Origin: Lineus longissimus
Taxonomy: Eukaryota > Nemertea > Pilidiophora > Heteronemertea > Lineidae
Assembly: GCF_910592395.1 (NCBI RefSeq)
Contig: NC_088317.1
Location: forward strand, 14,692,001 to 14,756,000
Direction: 5' to 3'
Length of the DNA: 64,000 nucleotides
Below the pieces are notes generated by a model. That model was not told the origin of the DNA and ran no database searches. It saw only the letters and a program-made list of their open reading frames with translations. The position numbers and the translations under genes were made by a program. Positions 51,780 through 64,000 of the stretch are shown piece by piece (position 1 is the stretch's first letter; every line of letters starts with the position of its first letter).

Positions 51780-53925
51780 TTACACTGAATTAAACACCTC
51801 GAGATATCTATAGACTTCCTCACTCCTTTCTTCATCAATTTTTCTGACATCAGGAGCTACAGGTAAAATAAAATCTCCATTCCCTGTCATTAAAATTGCT
51901 TCATCTTCACTTTTCTTATTACTGAGGGAGATGGGACTTTGGAATATAACATTAATTTTCTCATAAAATTTATTTACACGCGCGATTATTCCTTTTGATG
52001 GGAAACAGAGAATTTGGAATAAGCTAACATCGTTCATCATGCCATTGTGATGAAAGAAAACCAAAAACATATTTCTAAGTTTATAGAGGGCGCTGTGCAT
52101 TTTACCAACCCCCGATGAATAATATGCTGTACGCGTCAACTTCGCCTGCCACTTGGCTGATTTCCCCTTCCCCTTGTGGTAAACCGTAACGGTTACACCA
52201 CCAGTATATCTCTTCTGAACGCCAAATATTCTCCCGTCTAAAGTGATGAAAATAAATGGACTCATTAGCTCTGGAAAGGCGGATCCATTTGAAAGCATTC
52301 CTGTACCATTACTCCATGTTAACGTGTACAACGTCAATGATAATGTTTGTTTCGAAAGAAGACACCTAATAATTATGCCATTATGAAAACAGTAAGGATC
52401 AATGTGTGCTTTACAACGGTAACATCGATTGCCTTTCGAAATTATAATTTGGCCGAATAGATTTCCGCTTGATGCGAAGAGAAACTTGTAAGCATAGACC
52501 TTGGGGTGGCCCCTCGGACCAACATGGGCCAGAAGTAACAATTTCATGTCATAAATCTCCTTAAAAAGTGCGACATGTTCACTTAAAGCTGAAGTATTAT
52601 TCACAAGAAGATAGTCCCCTGTTTCCACTAATCTGTTGTAAACAAGTATGGATTTCAGTATTACTCCCGACTCGTCATGAAATTTGTGAATAAATACTAT
52701 AGAACTCGTCTCATGGTCGTATAAATACGAAAACTTACTGCCATACTCCAATATTTCGGAAGTTGGTGGTTTAAACTTACTGCCGAACTCCAATATGGCG
52801 GAAGCTGGTGGTTTAAACAATATTTTCATAGAGCGTCTGTAGCTAATGTTTTTCGGTCTTGGATCCTAAAAAAGGAACAGACTGGCAATGTCACGCACAC
52901 TCAGTTTACTCGAATATACTTAGTACTTGTCTTGTGGGTGCCACTGAGCCTGTTAAACGCGAAGCTGGACATAATACGGTAGTACATAAAACAGAACGGC
53001 AAGATATCTAGTAGACCTGGCTCAAAGCATTCCACCAGCAGTCATTATAATCTTCCAGGCCCCAAAAGCCGTATATGTTTCTTAAGTAGCATGTATCTTT
53101 GAACTCGATCGACAAGAAGGGGAACCAGCCAGTGACTCGGCCGGAAGTCGAAGCCACGAGTTAAAACATGCTGTCGACACGTACAACTGCACCACTGGGG
53201 CTCAGTTTTGTTGTAACTTCACTTAGCACGGAGTATTTTGTCCCGATCCCCCCTCCCCAATCGAGTTACTGACTTTGAAGGCCTACGCCGTTCGTCAAAT
53301 ATTTAAAATGGAAATTGAATTGCGTAAATACGTACAGTGTACTTGATATAGTTTTTAACATTGCCGTTGTGTAGACAAATGTACAAATGCTGCATATACC
53401 AAATTTCAGCAAACTCGTATGCATCATAACAGTTACTGCTCTTTACGACATTGTGTATCGGCGTAGTCTTCTAATGGTTATTACCTTAAGTTGATGCATC
53501 TGATATCCCATCGTGGTCTTCACCTCCTCCTTCTCCATACACGTTCCCTTCTTTGAGCTGATTTGACAGATCATTTTTCCGTATCTTGGCAGTGAGTTCA
53601 CAGTCGCACAACTGATCTTCATCAAACAGAGGAAAAAACACTCGAAGAACGAATCCTGGTTATTATTTTGAAACAGTGGTTCAACTATTTCTCTGTTAAT
53701 GATTAACCTTTTAAAATGGAAATCCTTAATTTGTTTCATTTTTCTATTTTCAATGAGGTTCTCAAACGTTATTTGAAAACGTAAACTAAAGTTCAGGTAC
53801 ACAGTATTGTAACTGTTCAATTTCAGACTTTTCACAGAACTACACACATTGTCCTTACCACTTCCTCTGCAACTATTGTGAACATAGGACTTGTCCTCAG
53901 TGTTGCCGTCGGGATTTGAAACCAT
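51780..53925 (-). CDS. Gene X, unit 3: intact, with a 14-codon internal duplication
   Basis: Exon 1 is 53,925-53,485 and exon 2 is 52,865-51,780, phase 0, 508 aa in total. It is like unit 1, except that the start of exon 2 has a 42 bp in-frame repeat: FKPPASAILEFGSK followed by FKPPTSEILEYGSK. Both exons and splice sites are sound (GTAATA donor, TTTTTTAG acceptor). Function is unknown. Confidence 0.65.
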
Positions 53926-54119
53926 TTGGTGACCATAGATAAGCGCTGCTGAATTTCATGAAATATGTATCCGTCATATCTTTCTGCTAGTCAAACAATT
54001 TATTCTGTATTGATACCATTGGTTATTACAGAAGTGAATAAGCAAGATAAACAATGTACAGTATAAAACGTATGCAAATAAACATATAGATATAATTACA
54101 GAGATAAAAGGAGATACAT

Positions 54120-55115
54120 GATTTAAACGGTATACGGTAAAAAAGGTACAGGAAAAAAAGGTACAGGAAAAAAGTTACGGAAATAAAGGTACAGGAAATA
54201 AAAGTACAGGAAATAAAAGTACTGGAAATAAAGGTACCGGAAAAAAATGTATCGGAAAAAAAGGTACACAAAATGGCATAAGTAGGTAAAAAAGGTACAA
54301 CAATTTTTTTTAGAATATTAATATTCTCTTCAACTGGTTCAGGCTCGGCCTATGTATTAATCTTTTATTGCCCATTTTATGCTTCTGTGACTAAGGTGGT
54401 GCCTTAAAAATAGTTTAATACATTGCGGACAATTTTGTTACGGAATGAATTTGAGGAAAATTCATGGAAGAAGTTGCCCAACAGGGGAGCAGACGTTGTT
54501 TTGGTAATAACTACATTCATGTTCTTTTAAATTTTAAAATACTCGAGTCGTATTCTTATTAGGGGCGGATCCAGGATCACGGGAAAGGGGGGCACACCTA
54601 GTATCCTAGTATACCTGCCTTGTGTTTGGTCTTAAATCTAGTTTTTTGTCTATAATACCAGGCACATTGTTAATTGGGTCCAGCTCTATGATGAATGCTG
54701 ATTGATTAATTGCAACTTAACTTGAACATTGGTACATTTATCAGTTAATCCTTATGCAGAGGGAATTGTCCTAGAATCTTTACAATCATCATGATCTTGA
54801 TAGTCGTGTTTTCACTATTGAAGACCATAACGGTATACTGGAAATTTGATATACCTATTTCTTAGGCCTATGCATTGTCTAAGGAACAAATAAAGTTAAA
54901 GTTATGAATAGAACAGGAGAGAATTCAAATGATATTTTAAAAAAAAATTGTGTACTTTTTTACCTATTTATGCCATTCTCTGTACCTTTATTTCCAGTAC
55001 TTTTATTTCCTGTACCTTTATTTCCTGTACCTTTATTTCCGTACCTTTTTTTCCAGTACCTTTTTTTCCAGTACCTTTTTTTCCTGTACCTATATTACCT
55101 AGATTCGATTTAAAC
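54120..55115. mobile_element. Foldback-type element, unit 3
   Basis: Same element, same target and same 9 bp duplication GATTTAAAC (54,120-54,128 and 55,107-55,115) as in unit 1. The insert is 978 bp. Confidence 0.8.
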
Positions 55116-55499
55116 ATGATACACCCAAGCGCATATACCAACTTAGAATCACACGCTGTATCACCGAATGTCCAATCGTATTTAGTGTAAAATTAGGTTT
55201 GGAGTAGCTACGTCCTTGAGTACATGCAATTGTGGCAACGCATGTCGTAGTGTTAAGTCATAACATGAGACACTGCACTCGCACTCGCACAAAAATCAAG
55301 ATAGAAATTGTTGTGTCTGGTATCGAACAAATAAAGGAAAGCATCGGGCTACATGTTAGACGAAGTTAAATGCAAAGCCATTTAGCAAATGTCGAGACAG
55401 TAAGAAAATATTGCATCAATTGTTCAACCTGAATTGTTCGCAACTTAACGGGGAATTCGCAATTGCTTCATCAAAATGGTTTTGACTAACGTATAGAGA

Positions 55500-55740
55500 A
55501 TTAAACTAGCTACCAGATCTAGATGCGCCTCATTTAATCTCGGCAATGTGATACTTTTTTAAAGGTCCTCTTCCCACTTTTTTTAGGCCTTCTTGCTTTT
55601 CCAGCGCAAATCAGATCGGTATCGTCGAGGAGAGGCTGACATGGACTTGTCGAGGTCATTTCTCTAGAAATTACATCGGCATTAAAAGGAACACGAATTT
55701 GGCAGTTAATACCGGAACATCCCTACAAATAGGCGCTGGT
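55500..55740 (+). other. Exon-like fragment Z1, unit 3
   Basis: The same frame as 23,853-24,059 is open after the TTGCTTTTCCAG acceptor (ACATGGACTTGTCGAGG and onward), ending in CCAGCACTGTAA at about 55,758. Confidence 0.3.
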
Positions 55741-56487
55741 CTCCTTCCAGCACTGTAATTATGACCAATTAGCATGTAGTTTGTCACATTTGCTAATTTT
55801 CTAGTTGAATCATTAAAAAAAAGCCTGGTTCAAAACTTAAACAACACTGCAGCAAATTCGGTGTCAAAGCAAGGTGATATTCATCCGCATTACAACTACG
55901 TCAAGGAGTTCCCTGATAACCCTAAAGCATCGGTTTGAGATGGGATTTCGTGAGGCAACCTACTGCAATTGCTAGAGTATCCTGTAACAGTACAATATTT
56001 ACAAGATTATTGGAAGATTTACCGTAAAGATTAATATTATAATGTACTCGTACATCTGTACATGAATGAAAAAGATCCTAACTAGGAGTCCTACTAGACG
56101 ATTTTCTACCTAGGAACTTCAAACTTCAAATACATGTACCTCTAGAGAAGTTTACATCCTATATGGCTCTAAAAGAAGAAATGCTAACTCCCAGAATTGT
56201 GAGATGTTCACATCGTTTGTTTCTAGGAAGGCGGCAGTGCGGCATGGTAGCTCTGTTTCTGTGCCTTAACGTTTTTGAATGATGCGGGCTTTGGCTAGGC
56301 TTTCTCTCGGTCGGTCATCAAGGGACAGTCCACCAGTACAGAATTACCGAATTGTGACGACTACCGGGCTTGGCAACTGGCCGGAGAGCAGCACTTGGTC
56401 ACGTCACGACAGTTAAAATTTCAAGCGATTAAACCAAACACGTCATAAACAACTCGGCAAATTCTTCAGTGCAAACTTGACGATGCA

Positions 56488-56698
56488 TTGTATATCAAAG
56501 CGTATAATCAGTCACCATCATGTTGCAAGACGTACCCATTGCTGTACAGCCAATTGACGAATTTCTTCTCTACTTTTCCGCCGTTCTTCAAATTTCTTTA
56601 TCCCATGTATCTACACGCGAACAGTGACTTCTCAGCGTTATTTACTCCCGATCCAACAGTACTTGAATATGCAATTACAATGCAGGCGGCCTTACTTG
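56488..56698 (+). other. Fragment Z2, unit 3, cut by a LINE tail
   Basis: Matches 47,409-47,620 in frame (YNQSPSCCKTYPLLYSQLTN, SDFSALFTPDPTVLEYAITM) until ALLAL. The LINE piece then interrupts it, and the remainder (TTCTATTTACTAAGGAC) follows at about 56,946. Confidence 0.4.
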
Positions 56699-56699
56699 C

Positions 56700-56947
56700 A
56701 TTACTTCCGGCCTGGATGCGTGATCCCATTGGCACCAGCGCCTTCAAAAAAATATCTTAAAACTCATCTTTTTATTGAACACTTCGACACAAGCCCCGAA
56801 ATGTTTTAATCTCTATGAATGTTTTAATCTCTATGTACAATTTTCTCTTTTACTATGTGTTGTTTTTTAAATTGTACAGTGCTTTGCAAATGATTTTCAT
56901 TCCAAAGCACTTTTAATATAATGAATTATTATTATTATATTATTATT
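56700..56947 (+). mobile_element. 5'-truncated LINE 3' end
   Basis: About 248 bp present only in unit 3. It begins with coding sequence for LPAWMRDPIGTSAFKK, then KTHLFIEHF after a frame step, the usual C-terminus of jockey/CR1-like reverse transcriptases. The 3' UTR includes CAAAGCACTTTTAATATAAT and an ATT-rich tail. The empty site in unit 1 is CTTGCATTTCTATTTAC. Confidence 0.7.
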
Positions 56948-58437
56948 TCTATTTACTAAGGACTGAAACTTTCGTACGTACGCTGACATGGCTGATGGAA
57001 ATGTCTTCGCGATCATGGAGCAGTTAAAACACTTTATCAATAGAAAAATGCCACAAAACACGTCGTTTTACTGTAAAAGTTTGGTCAACGGTACATCCCA
57101 CCAAGTGCTAAACTGCATGATACAGTAGCCTTCTTATGCACAGGGGAATATTTCATTACCTAATGCACTAAGAAGTCATCTCTACCTACTGTTGAAGGAG
57201 TGAATGATAGGTGATCTGTACACAGTCATCTTTTATAGTTGAAAGTATGGTTTGATAAAGGAGTTTAAAGACCTCTGCGCGCGTTATGATCTCGCAGGCA
57301 TTTGCCTCATCTAGTATAAAAAGCAACACGCTACTCATACCGATCCACCATCGTTGTTTCTATATCCATCCTAGAAAGGAGGAGACTTTAGGACTGATAT
57401 TCACCGCCGGCATGCACGCTATTGTGTTTACAGAACATTATAGACCCATTCCCTAGACGATTAGAGATACATTCTGTTTAAGTCATCCTGGCCATGGTTC
57501 TGCTGAAAAATGTCGATAATGATTAGAGGATCCATGTAAACAGACTGTGATTATTTTTCTGTTAACCAGATATCGATCGAACAATATGAATGAATGAAAA
57601 GAAATCAATATTAGAGGCATCATCATCTTACATATCGTCTGAAGAATTTGTACAAAGTGTGCCAACATGAAGGGGTCTTATCCGGGGCTTTTGCGTGAGG
57701 AAGTCTGCTGGTTAAGAAATCGTTAGTCTTGTTTTGTAGTTGTCAGTGTTTCTTAGGTCGCAATTTTCGGCTTTTAGAAGAGTCTTAGTTCAGATCTTCT
57801 TCAGATTCGTGAACGCGATAAGACATTCGTTCCAAGACTCTTGCAACATATAAACACTATAGTTAAATCTTAACTAAGAATCGTACATGAATCTTGAAAA
57901 GGGCGGCGACTCCTGGCCTAGGGTAACCTTCCTTTAACACTCGATAACCTTCCTTTAACACGACGCTCTTTAACACTACTGTCGTAGTTACGTTATAATT
58001 TATTGACCGAATCTCAACTTCTCGAAGCTGATGCATTATAATGAATATGCTGCGTACTCAGTTGTTTTCAGATAGGCGTTTATCACAGCAGTTGCCGGTA
58101 CATGTATGTAGTTAGGACTTGTCTCCCGTACCCATTTGCACCATGTCTTCAGACCTGAGAGAGAGATTGATAAATCAAGTTGAAAAGCATGCCGAGAATC
58201 GGCCAGGCCTAAGCTAGCCTCTGTCCTGGGAAAGGATATCGTTTTTAATGTTGGACAGATTGTGTCGTTGGAGTCTTGTAATTATATACATGTTGTGCTC
58301 ATGAGGTAATAAGGTTTTTAAAACATGAATTGAATGCCTGGTTTGTCCTGTTGAGGCAAACAAATTGCAAATAATCTTGCATTAACTGACTTTTGTGTGC
58401 GCTAAAAAGGAACTGTAAAACTGTTGTTGTTCCATAG

Positions 58438-59353
58438 GTCTGCAACAAGTTACTCGACTTGTACAGAATTAAAGAGAAAATGCCATATCTGGTAACATCA
58501 ATATACTATCACAGAGCTATAGATGCCAGAGTAGTACATGTATATAATGCATACTTTTTTGTCTGATAAGCAATTCCTTATCTACAAGTTTGAGAACGAT
58601 AAATGGAGTGAGAACGATTTTCATGTCACTAATCGGAATTTAGGAATGGCTTCTTTACAAGAGGTATTTTTTGTTGCTTCGAGAAATATGTCAACATATG
58701 TAAAAAAAAACAAAAACTATATCGTTTCCGCGTATTCAGTTAGGCCCCGCGATAGAAATGGCGACTTTTCACAGGGAAAAACGACTATTACTTTGTTAGA
58801 TACATTTGGAAGTAGAATTAGACATCAGATTCCTGCAAATGAGTTTGAGCAATTCAGAAAAATTGCAGATCGTATCCCTGCTTTCTATCGCGTGTTCGCC
58901 TGCGAGACAAAGTTCCTGATTCGATGGTTAGGCCCGGATTTGGTCTGGTTTGTCAGTCTGTATAGACTGAAAAGTCTGGGTTTCGTCTTGGAAAGGATCT
59001 TTATCAAGAAACTGTACAGCTGTAGATATAAAGATATCGCAACCGTCTACCAAGATTGCCATAACTTATTTGGATGCGAGATTGACGGAAGTTATTATTT
59101 TTTCACGCCACGCCCCACACCCGCGATAAGGTATTACAAGAGGGGGTCGCTGCAGCCGGTGGTGTTGTGGCTTCACGATGGATTTCATGAATTACAGTAC
59201 ACATTTCGAACCGGTCCGTTAACTAACTCACAGCTTGATATTGACCTCATACTAAAAGGCCTTAATTTTCGAGAAACTCATTTACTAAAAGGCCTTAATT
59301 TTCGAGGAACGCATTTTCAAAAGCCTAATTATACAAGTAAGTGCAGTGGGTAG
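58438..59353 (+). pseudogene. Gene Y, unit 4 (most complete copy)
   Basis: After the acceptor TTCCATAG (ends 58,437) the frame begins VCNKLLDLYRIKEKMPYLVT. One extra T in the run near 58,553 shifts it, and from 58,538 the main frame runs 271 codons (FLSDKQFLIYKFENDKWSEN, then GCEIDGSYYFFTPRPTPAIR). It stops at TAG near 59,351, where other units read AAAAG. A GTAAGT lies just before. Strand-rich repeated blocks suggest a beta-propeller-like protein. No family is assigned. Confidence 0.55.
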
Positions 59354-60089
59354 ATAGGTTCTGGTGGATTTATCATCAAATCGCTAATCTACAGGTTTTA
59401 CGTATACGCCAGCAACACGGGTAATCTGGTAGTCTTGTGGCGCCCTCACGTTAAAATCGAAGTCTTCCAACCAGTTTGAATCGACATTCAATCGGCCAAT
59501 GGCAAAATGTCATCGTGATGAATGATCGAAAGGGACTCTGGCTGATGGGAATATTATATCTCGTTTTGGAGGAGGTATTTTGCACCTAAATCCTTACGTC
59601 ATTGAAATTGCCGGAAATCTATCAAAATATCAGTGATGTGCAGAAAAAACACCCACCTACAGCTAGTCTACTCCTGGCGCTCATTTAGACACACTATTAA
59701 AGTGGCCCGTCTTTTTCGCTGGCTTTGAAACATCGAGTTTAGACGAGAAAAGTTATCTTCTGAGTAACATTTGGTGGGAAATGCCACGTTTGATGGTCAA
59801 CTGTACCCACGATCATAAAAAAACAGTAGTGTATGACTTCAATCCCCCTTAAATGTCATTTCGTGGTTTCAAACTACATATTATGCGACTACGTTTCGTT
59901 GAACTATACGTACATAACGGACGTGGATGAACGATGCCAACGAAAAATCTCCAGTCATTCGAATTTCACTCGAAATTACATTGTATCTCATGTATCTTTT
60001 ATTGGCCGAAACTTTGCTAGTTTTAACGGGATTTTTCCTCGTATATTGATACTGTGTAGTGGGTTGATGGTCACCTGTAATTAAAGTGC
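59354..60089 (+). pseudogene. Gene Y downstream fragments, unit 4
   Basis: Same set of coding-like pieces as in the other units, including 59,833-60,084 (NYILCDYVSLNYTYITDVDE). Confidence 0.4.
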
Positions 60090-61205
60090 ACATACAGATA
60101 CAAAAGTCAGGTCTGCTCAGTTAATTGAAGGTGAATGATTTCATATATTACAGATATACCCGCCTATTTTACACGCCGATTAGTACTCTGGGGGAGCTTC
60201 GTGCTCGCTTTGTTACGTGTGGCAAGAAAATATCTGCCCCCCAATACCGCCTTTACATACTTACTCTCAAAATAGTAAGTACTAGCTGGACATTCTTTTT
60301 GTCACAAGTATGAATGTATCATTTAACTGATGACAAAATGCACTTCAATGATACATCGGATTAGAATCTGTAAATAAATGTATGAAAGTGATTTTAGGAA
60401 GGGAAAAACGCCTCAGCCAGATTTTACATAGACGCACTGATTTGGCGTACTGTAATGGTAAATGTTATGTCAATACGCACATGCTGGTGTCTCTGTCGTC
60501 ATTTTTACTCTTTCGATTATCAGATCATGTTTTAGTAGTGCTTCCTTAACAAATACCTGCTAAAGATGGACACCCTCTTATCTAAGGACGTTGGTTTGGC
60601 CCAGAAGCGGTATTTCTGATCAATTTCGCCTTTGTAATCATGACGCCTCTTTATTAATGACATCCATTTTTTAGTAACAAGGGTGTTTTAATAGAGAGGT
60701 ATAATTGTATTTGTTTGCACGTAATCCAAATACACTCGTGGGGCGAAAAAAGGAGAGTTATAATGCACCGCCATATAGCAATGGTGGCGTTGCGTTACGT
60801 GTATGTCAAGACGAGATTGTTTTGAAAGTACATGTAGTAAATGTTTTCGAAGAGATATAAAGATTTTTTCGTTGTTTTCTATGATAGGCCTTGAATAGAG
60901 ACAGGAAAGGATTTTGAGTTTGTAAAAACGCTCAGAGGGTTTTTATTTCCCTAAAAAAACTCAACGGGGTACATATATAATTAAATGTTGGCTAAAAAAA
61001 CCCTCAAAGTTCTTTCAAGACCTAAAACGTTTTTTTCTTGAGAGTATATTGCTTTCTCGGCTGGTAGCTTGAATTCAAAGAAACAATGAGCGAAACTTAA
61101 AGGATTGTTAAACTAGATGTATGCTTCAAATGATTATAATGCTGAACGTTTGTGACAATTGGGACGAAGGTAAAATGGTAATACGCCATTGGATAATCCA
61201 TACAT

Positions 61206-63320
61206 TTACACTGAATTAAACACCTCGAGATATCTATAGACTTCCTCACTCCTTTCTTCATCAATTTTTCTGACATCAGAAGCTACAGGTAAAATAAAAT
61301 CTCCATTCCCTGTCATTAAAATTGCTTCATCTTTACTTTTCTTATTACTGAGAGAGATGGGACTTTGGAATATAACATTAATTTTCTCATAAAATTTCCT
61401 TACACGGGCGATTATTCCTTCTGATGGGAAACATATAATTTGGAATAAGCTAAAATTGTTCATCATGCCATTGTGATGAAAGAAAACCAAAAACATATTT
61501 CTAAGTTTATAGAGGGCGCTGTACATTTTACCAACCCCCGATGTATAATATGCTGTACGCGTCAACTTCGCCTGCCACTTGGCTGATTTCCCCTTCCCCT
61601 TGTGGTAAATCGTAACGGTTACACAACCAGTATACCTCCTGTTAACGGCAATTAGTCTTCCGTCTAAAGTGATGAAAATAAATGGAGTCTTTAGCTCTGG
61701 AAAGGCGGATCCATTTGAAAGCATTCCTGTTCCATTACTCCATGTTAACGTGTACAACGTGAATGATAATGTAAGTTTCGAAATGAGACACCTAATAATT
61801 ATGCCATTATGAAAACAGCTAGGATCATTGTGTGCTCTACAACGGTAACATGGATTGCCTTTCGAAATTATAATTTGGCCGAATAGTTTTCCGCTTAATG
61901 CGAAGAGAAACTTGTAAGCATAGACCTTGGGGTGGCCCCTCGGACCAACATGGGCCAGAAGTAACAATTTCATGTCATATATCACGTTAAAAATTCCGAC
62001 ATGTTCACTTAAAGCTGAAGTATTTTTCACAAGAAGATAGTCCCCTGTTTCCACTAATCTGTTGTAAACAAGTACGGATTTCAGTGTTACAAACGAATCG
62101 TCATGAAATGTGTGAATAAATACAATAGAACTCGTCTCATGGTCGTATAAATACGAAAACTTACTGCCGAACTCCAATATTGCGGAAGCTGGTGGTTTAA
62201 ACAATATTTTCATAGAGCGTCTGTAGCTAATGTTTTTCGGTCTTGAATCCTAAAATAGAACAGACTGGCAATGTCACGCACACTCAGTTTACTCGAATAT
62301 ACTTAGTACTTGTCTTGTGGGTGCCACTGAGCCTGTTAAACGCGAAGCTGGACATAATACGGTAGTAGCCTACATAAAACAGAACGGCAAGATATCTAGT
62401 AGACCTGGCTCAAAGCATTCCACCAGCAGTCATTATAATCGGCCAGGCCCCAAAAGCCGTATATGTTTCTTTAGTAGCATGTATCTTTGAACTCGATCGA
62501 CAAGTAGGGGAACCAGCCAGTGACTCGGCCGGAAGTCGAAGCCACGAGCTCAAACATGCTGTCGACACGTAACACTGCACCACTGGGGCTCAGTTTTGTT
62601 GTAACTTCACTTAGCACGGAGTATTTTGTCCCGACCCCCCCCCCCCCTTCCCCATCGAGTTACTGATTTTGAAGGCCTACGCCGTTCGTCAAATATTTAA
62701 AATGGAAATTGAATTGCGTAAATGCGTACAGTGTACTTGATATAGTTTTCAACATTGCCGTTGTGTAGACAAATGTATAAATGCTGCAAATACCAAATTT
62801 CAACAAACTCGTATGCATCATAACAGTTACTGCTCTTTACGGCATTGTGTATCGGCGTAGTCTTCTAGTGGTTATTACCTGAAGTTGATGCATCTGATAT
62901 CCCATCGAGGTCTTCACCTCCTCCTTCTCCATACACGTTCCCTTCTTTGAGCTGATTTGACAGATCATTTTTCTGTATCTTGGCAGTGAGTTCACGGTCG
63001 CACAACTGATCGTCATCAAACAGAGGAAAAAACACTCGAAGAACGAATCCCGGTTATTAATTTGAAACAGTGGTTCAACTATTTCTCTGTCAATGATTAA
63101 CCTTTTAAAATGGAAATCCTTAATTTGTTTCATTATTCTATTTTCTATTGAGGTTCTCAAACGTTATTTGAAAACGTAAACTAAAGTTCAGGTACACAGT
63201 ATTGTAACTGCTCAATTTCAGACTTTTCACAGAACTACACACATTGTCCTTACCACTTCCTCTGCAACTATTGTGAACATAGGACTTGTCCTAAGTGTTG
63301 CCGTCGGGATTTGAAACCAT
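61206..63320 (-). pseudogene. Gene X, unit 4: exon 2 open, exon 1 shifted
   Basis: Exon 2 (62,249-61,206) is open for 347 codons. The acceptor is TTCTATTTTAG. Exon 1 ends at 62,879 with CAG before GTAATA. The frame from the first ATG (63,320) is broken by an extra base near 63,143, in the same short segment as in unit 2. As there, a later start upstream of MKQIKDF could still be used. Confidence 0.55.
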
Positions 63321-63449
63321 TTGGTGAACAAAGATAAGCGCTGCTGAATTTCATGAAATATGTATCCGTCATATCTCTCTGCTAGACAAACATTGCGCCA
63401 AATAGGAAACAATTTCATTTTCTGTATTGATACCATGTGGTTATTACAG

Positions 63450-63914
<465 letters not shown>

Positions 63915-64000
63915 ATTACCGGCGGCGTAACCCTATTGGATTTTTGCCGGAGGTATGGAGTCCACTCTGGGCTACTGTCCACCTATGTGGGATCTTTTAC
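63915..64000. other. Flank to the right of the array
   Basis: Not found elsewhere in the window. Too short to assign. Confidence 0.3.

Larger units (their letters stand above)
48156..57469. repeat. Array unit 3
   Basis: This third copy, about 9.3 kb, keeps the 5' part of Y that units 1 and 2 lack. It carries the foldback element (54,120-55,115) and a LINE tail (56,700-56,950). Confidence 0.88.

Overview
The window is eukaryotic, almost certainly from an aquatic invertebrate animal. Several genes carry GT-AG introns, the sequence is AT-rich, and the mobile elements (Polinton-like virus, BEL/Pao, pogo-like DNA transposon, Ngaro/DIRS-type YR retroelement, LINE tail) are a typical marine-invertebrate mix. 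I cannot name the species. No tRNA, rRNA or CRISPR array was seen.

Region 1 (1-~7,260) is the right-hand part of an integrated DNA-virus or Polinton-like element. It carries a capsid-protein-like C-terminus, an A32-type packaging ATPase, a zinc-ribbon protein, several small membrane proteins, a minor-capsid-like protein, an HNH nuclease and a small OB-like protein. Genes are packed tightly on both strands. Nine of eleven gene starts carry a TAAATG or TAAAATG motif touching the ATG, and the other two carry a variant. Several 3' ends carry hairpins, and an iteron-like array lies between the divergent genes. Polymerase and integrase genes, if present, lie left of the window.

Region 2 (~7,269-14,188) is a decayed BEL/Pao retrotransposon: gag-PR, RT-RH, integrase and a 3' LTR, with two in-frame stops and two frame changes and no 5' LTR. 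A leader-like stretch follows the LTR.

Region 3 (14,189-~63,684) is a tandem array of four copies of an originally ~8-9 kb unit, starting at 14,189, 25,515, 48,156 and 57,470. Each unit holds a decayed plus-strand gene (Y), a convergent two-exon minus-strand gene (X, about 494 aa, unrecognised) whose exon 2 is open in all four copies, and a spacer with exon-like fragments (Z). Different mobile elements sit in different units, and the other units act as empty-site controls: a structurally intact pogo-like transposon in unit 1 (16,711-19,906, TA duplication), a foldback element in units 1 and 3, one complete and one partial Ngaro-like retroelement in unit 2 (30,673-44,890, split direct repeats, no target duplication), an unidentified 1.2 kb insert in unit 2, and a LINE tail in unit 3.

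The window closes with a ~230 bp ATC microsatellite and ~90 bp of unassigned flank. The observations most worth following are the poxvirus-late-like start motifs beside a zinc-ribbon factor, the exactly resolvable tyrosine-recombinase junctions of the Ngaro element, the apparently intact spliced pogo transposase, and the retained but unrecognised gene family X.
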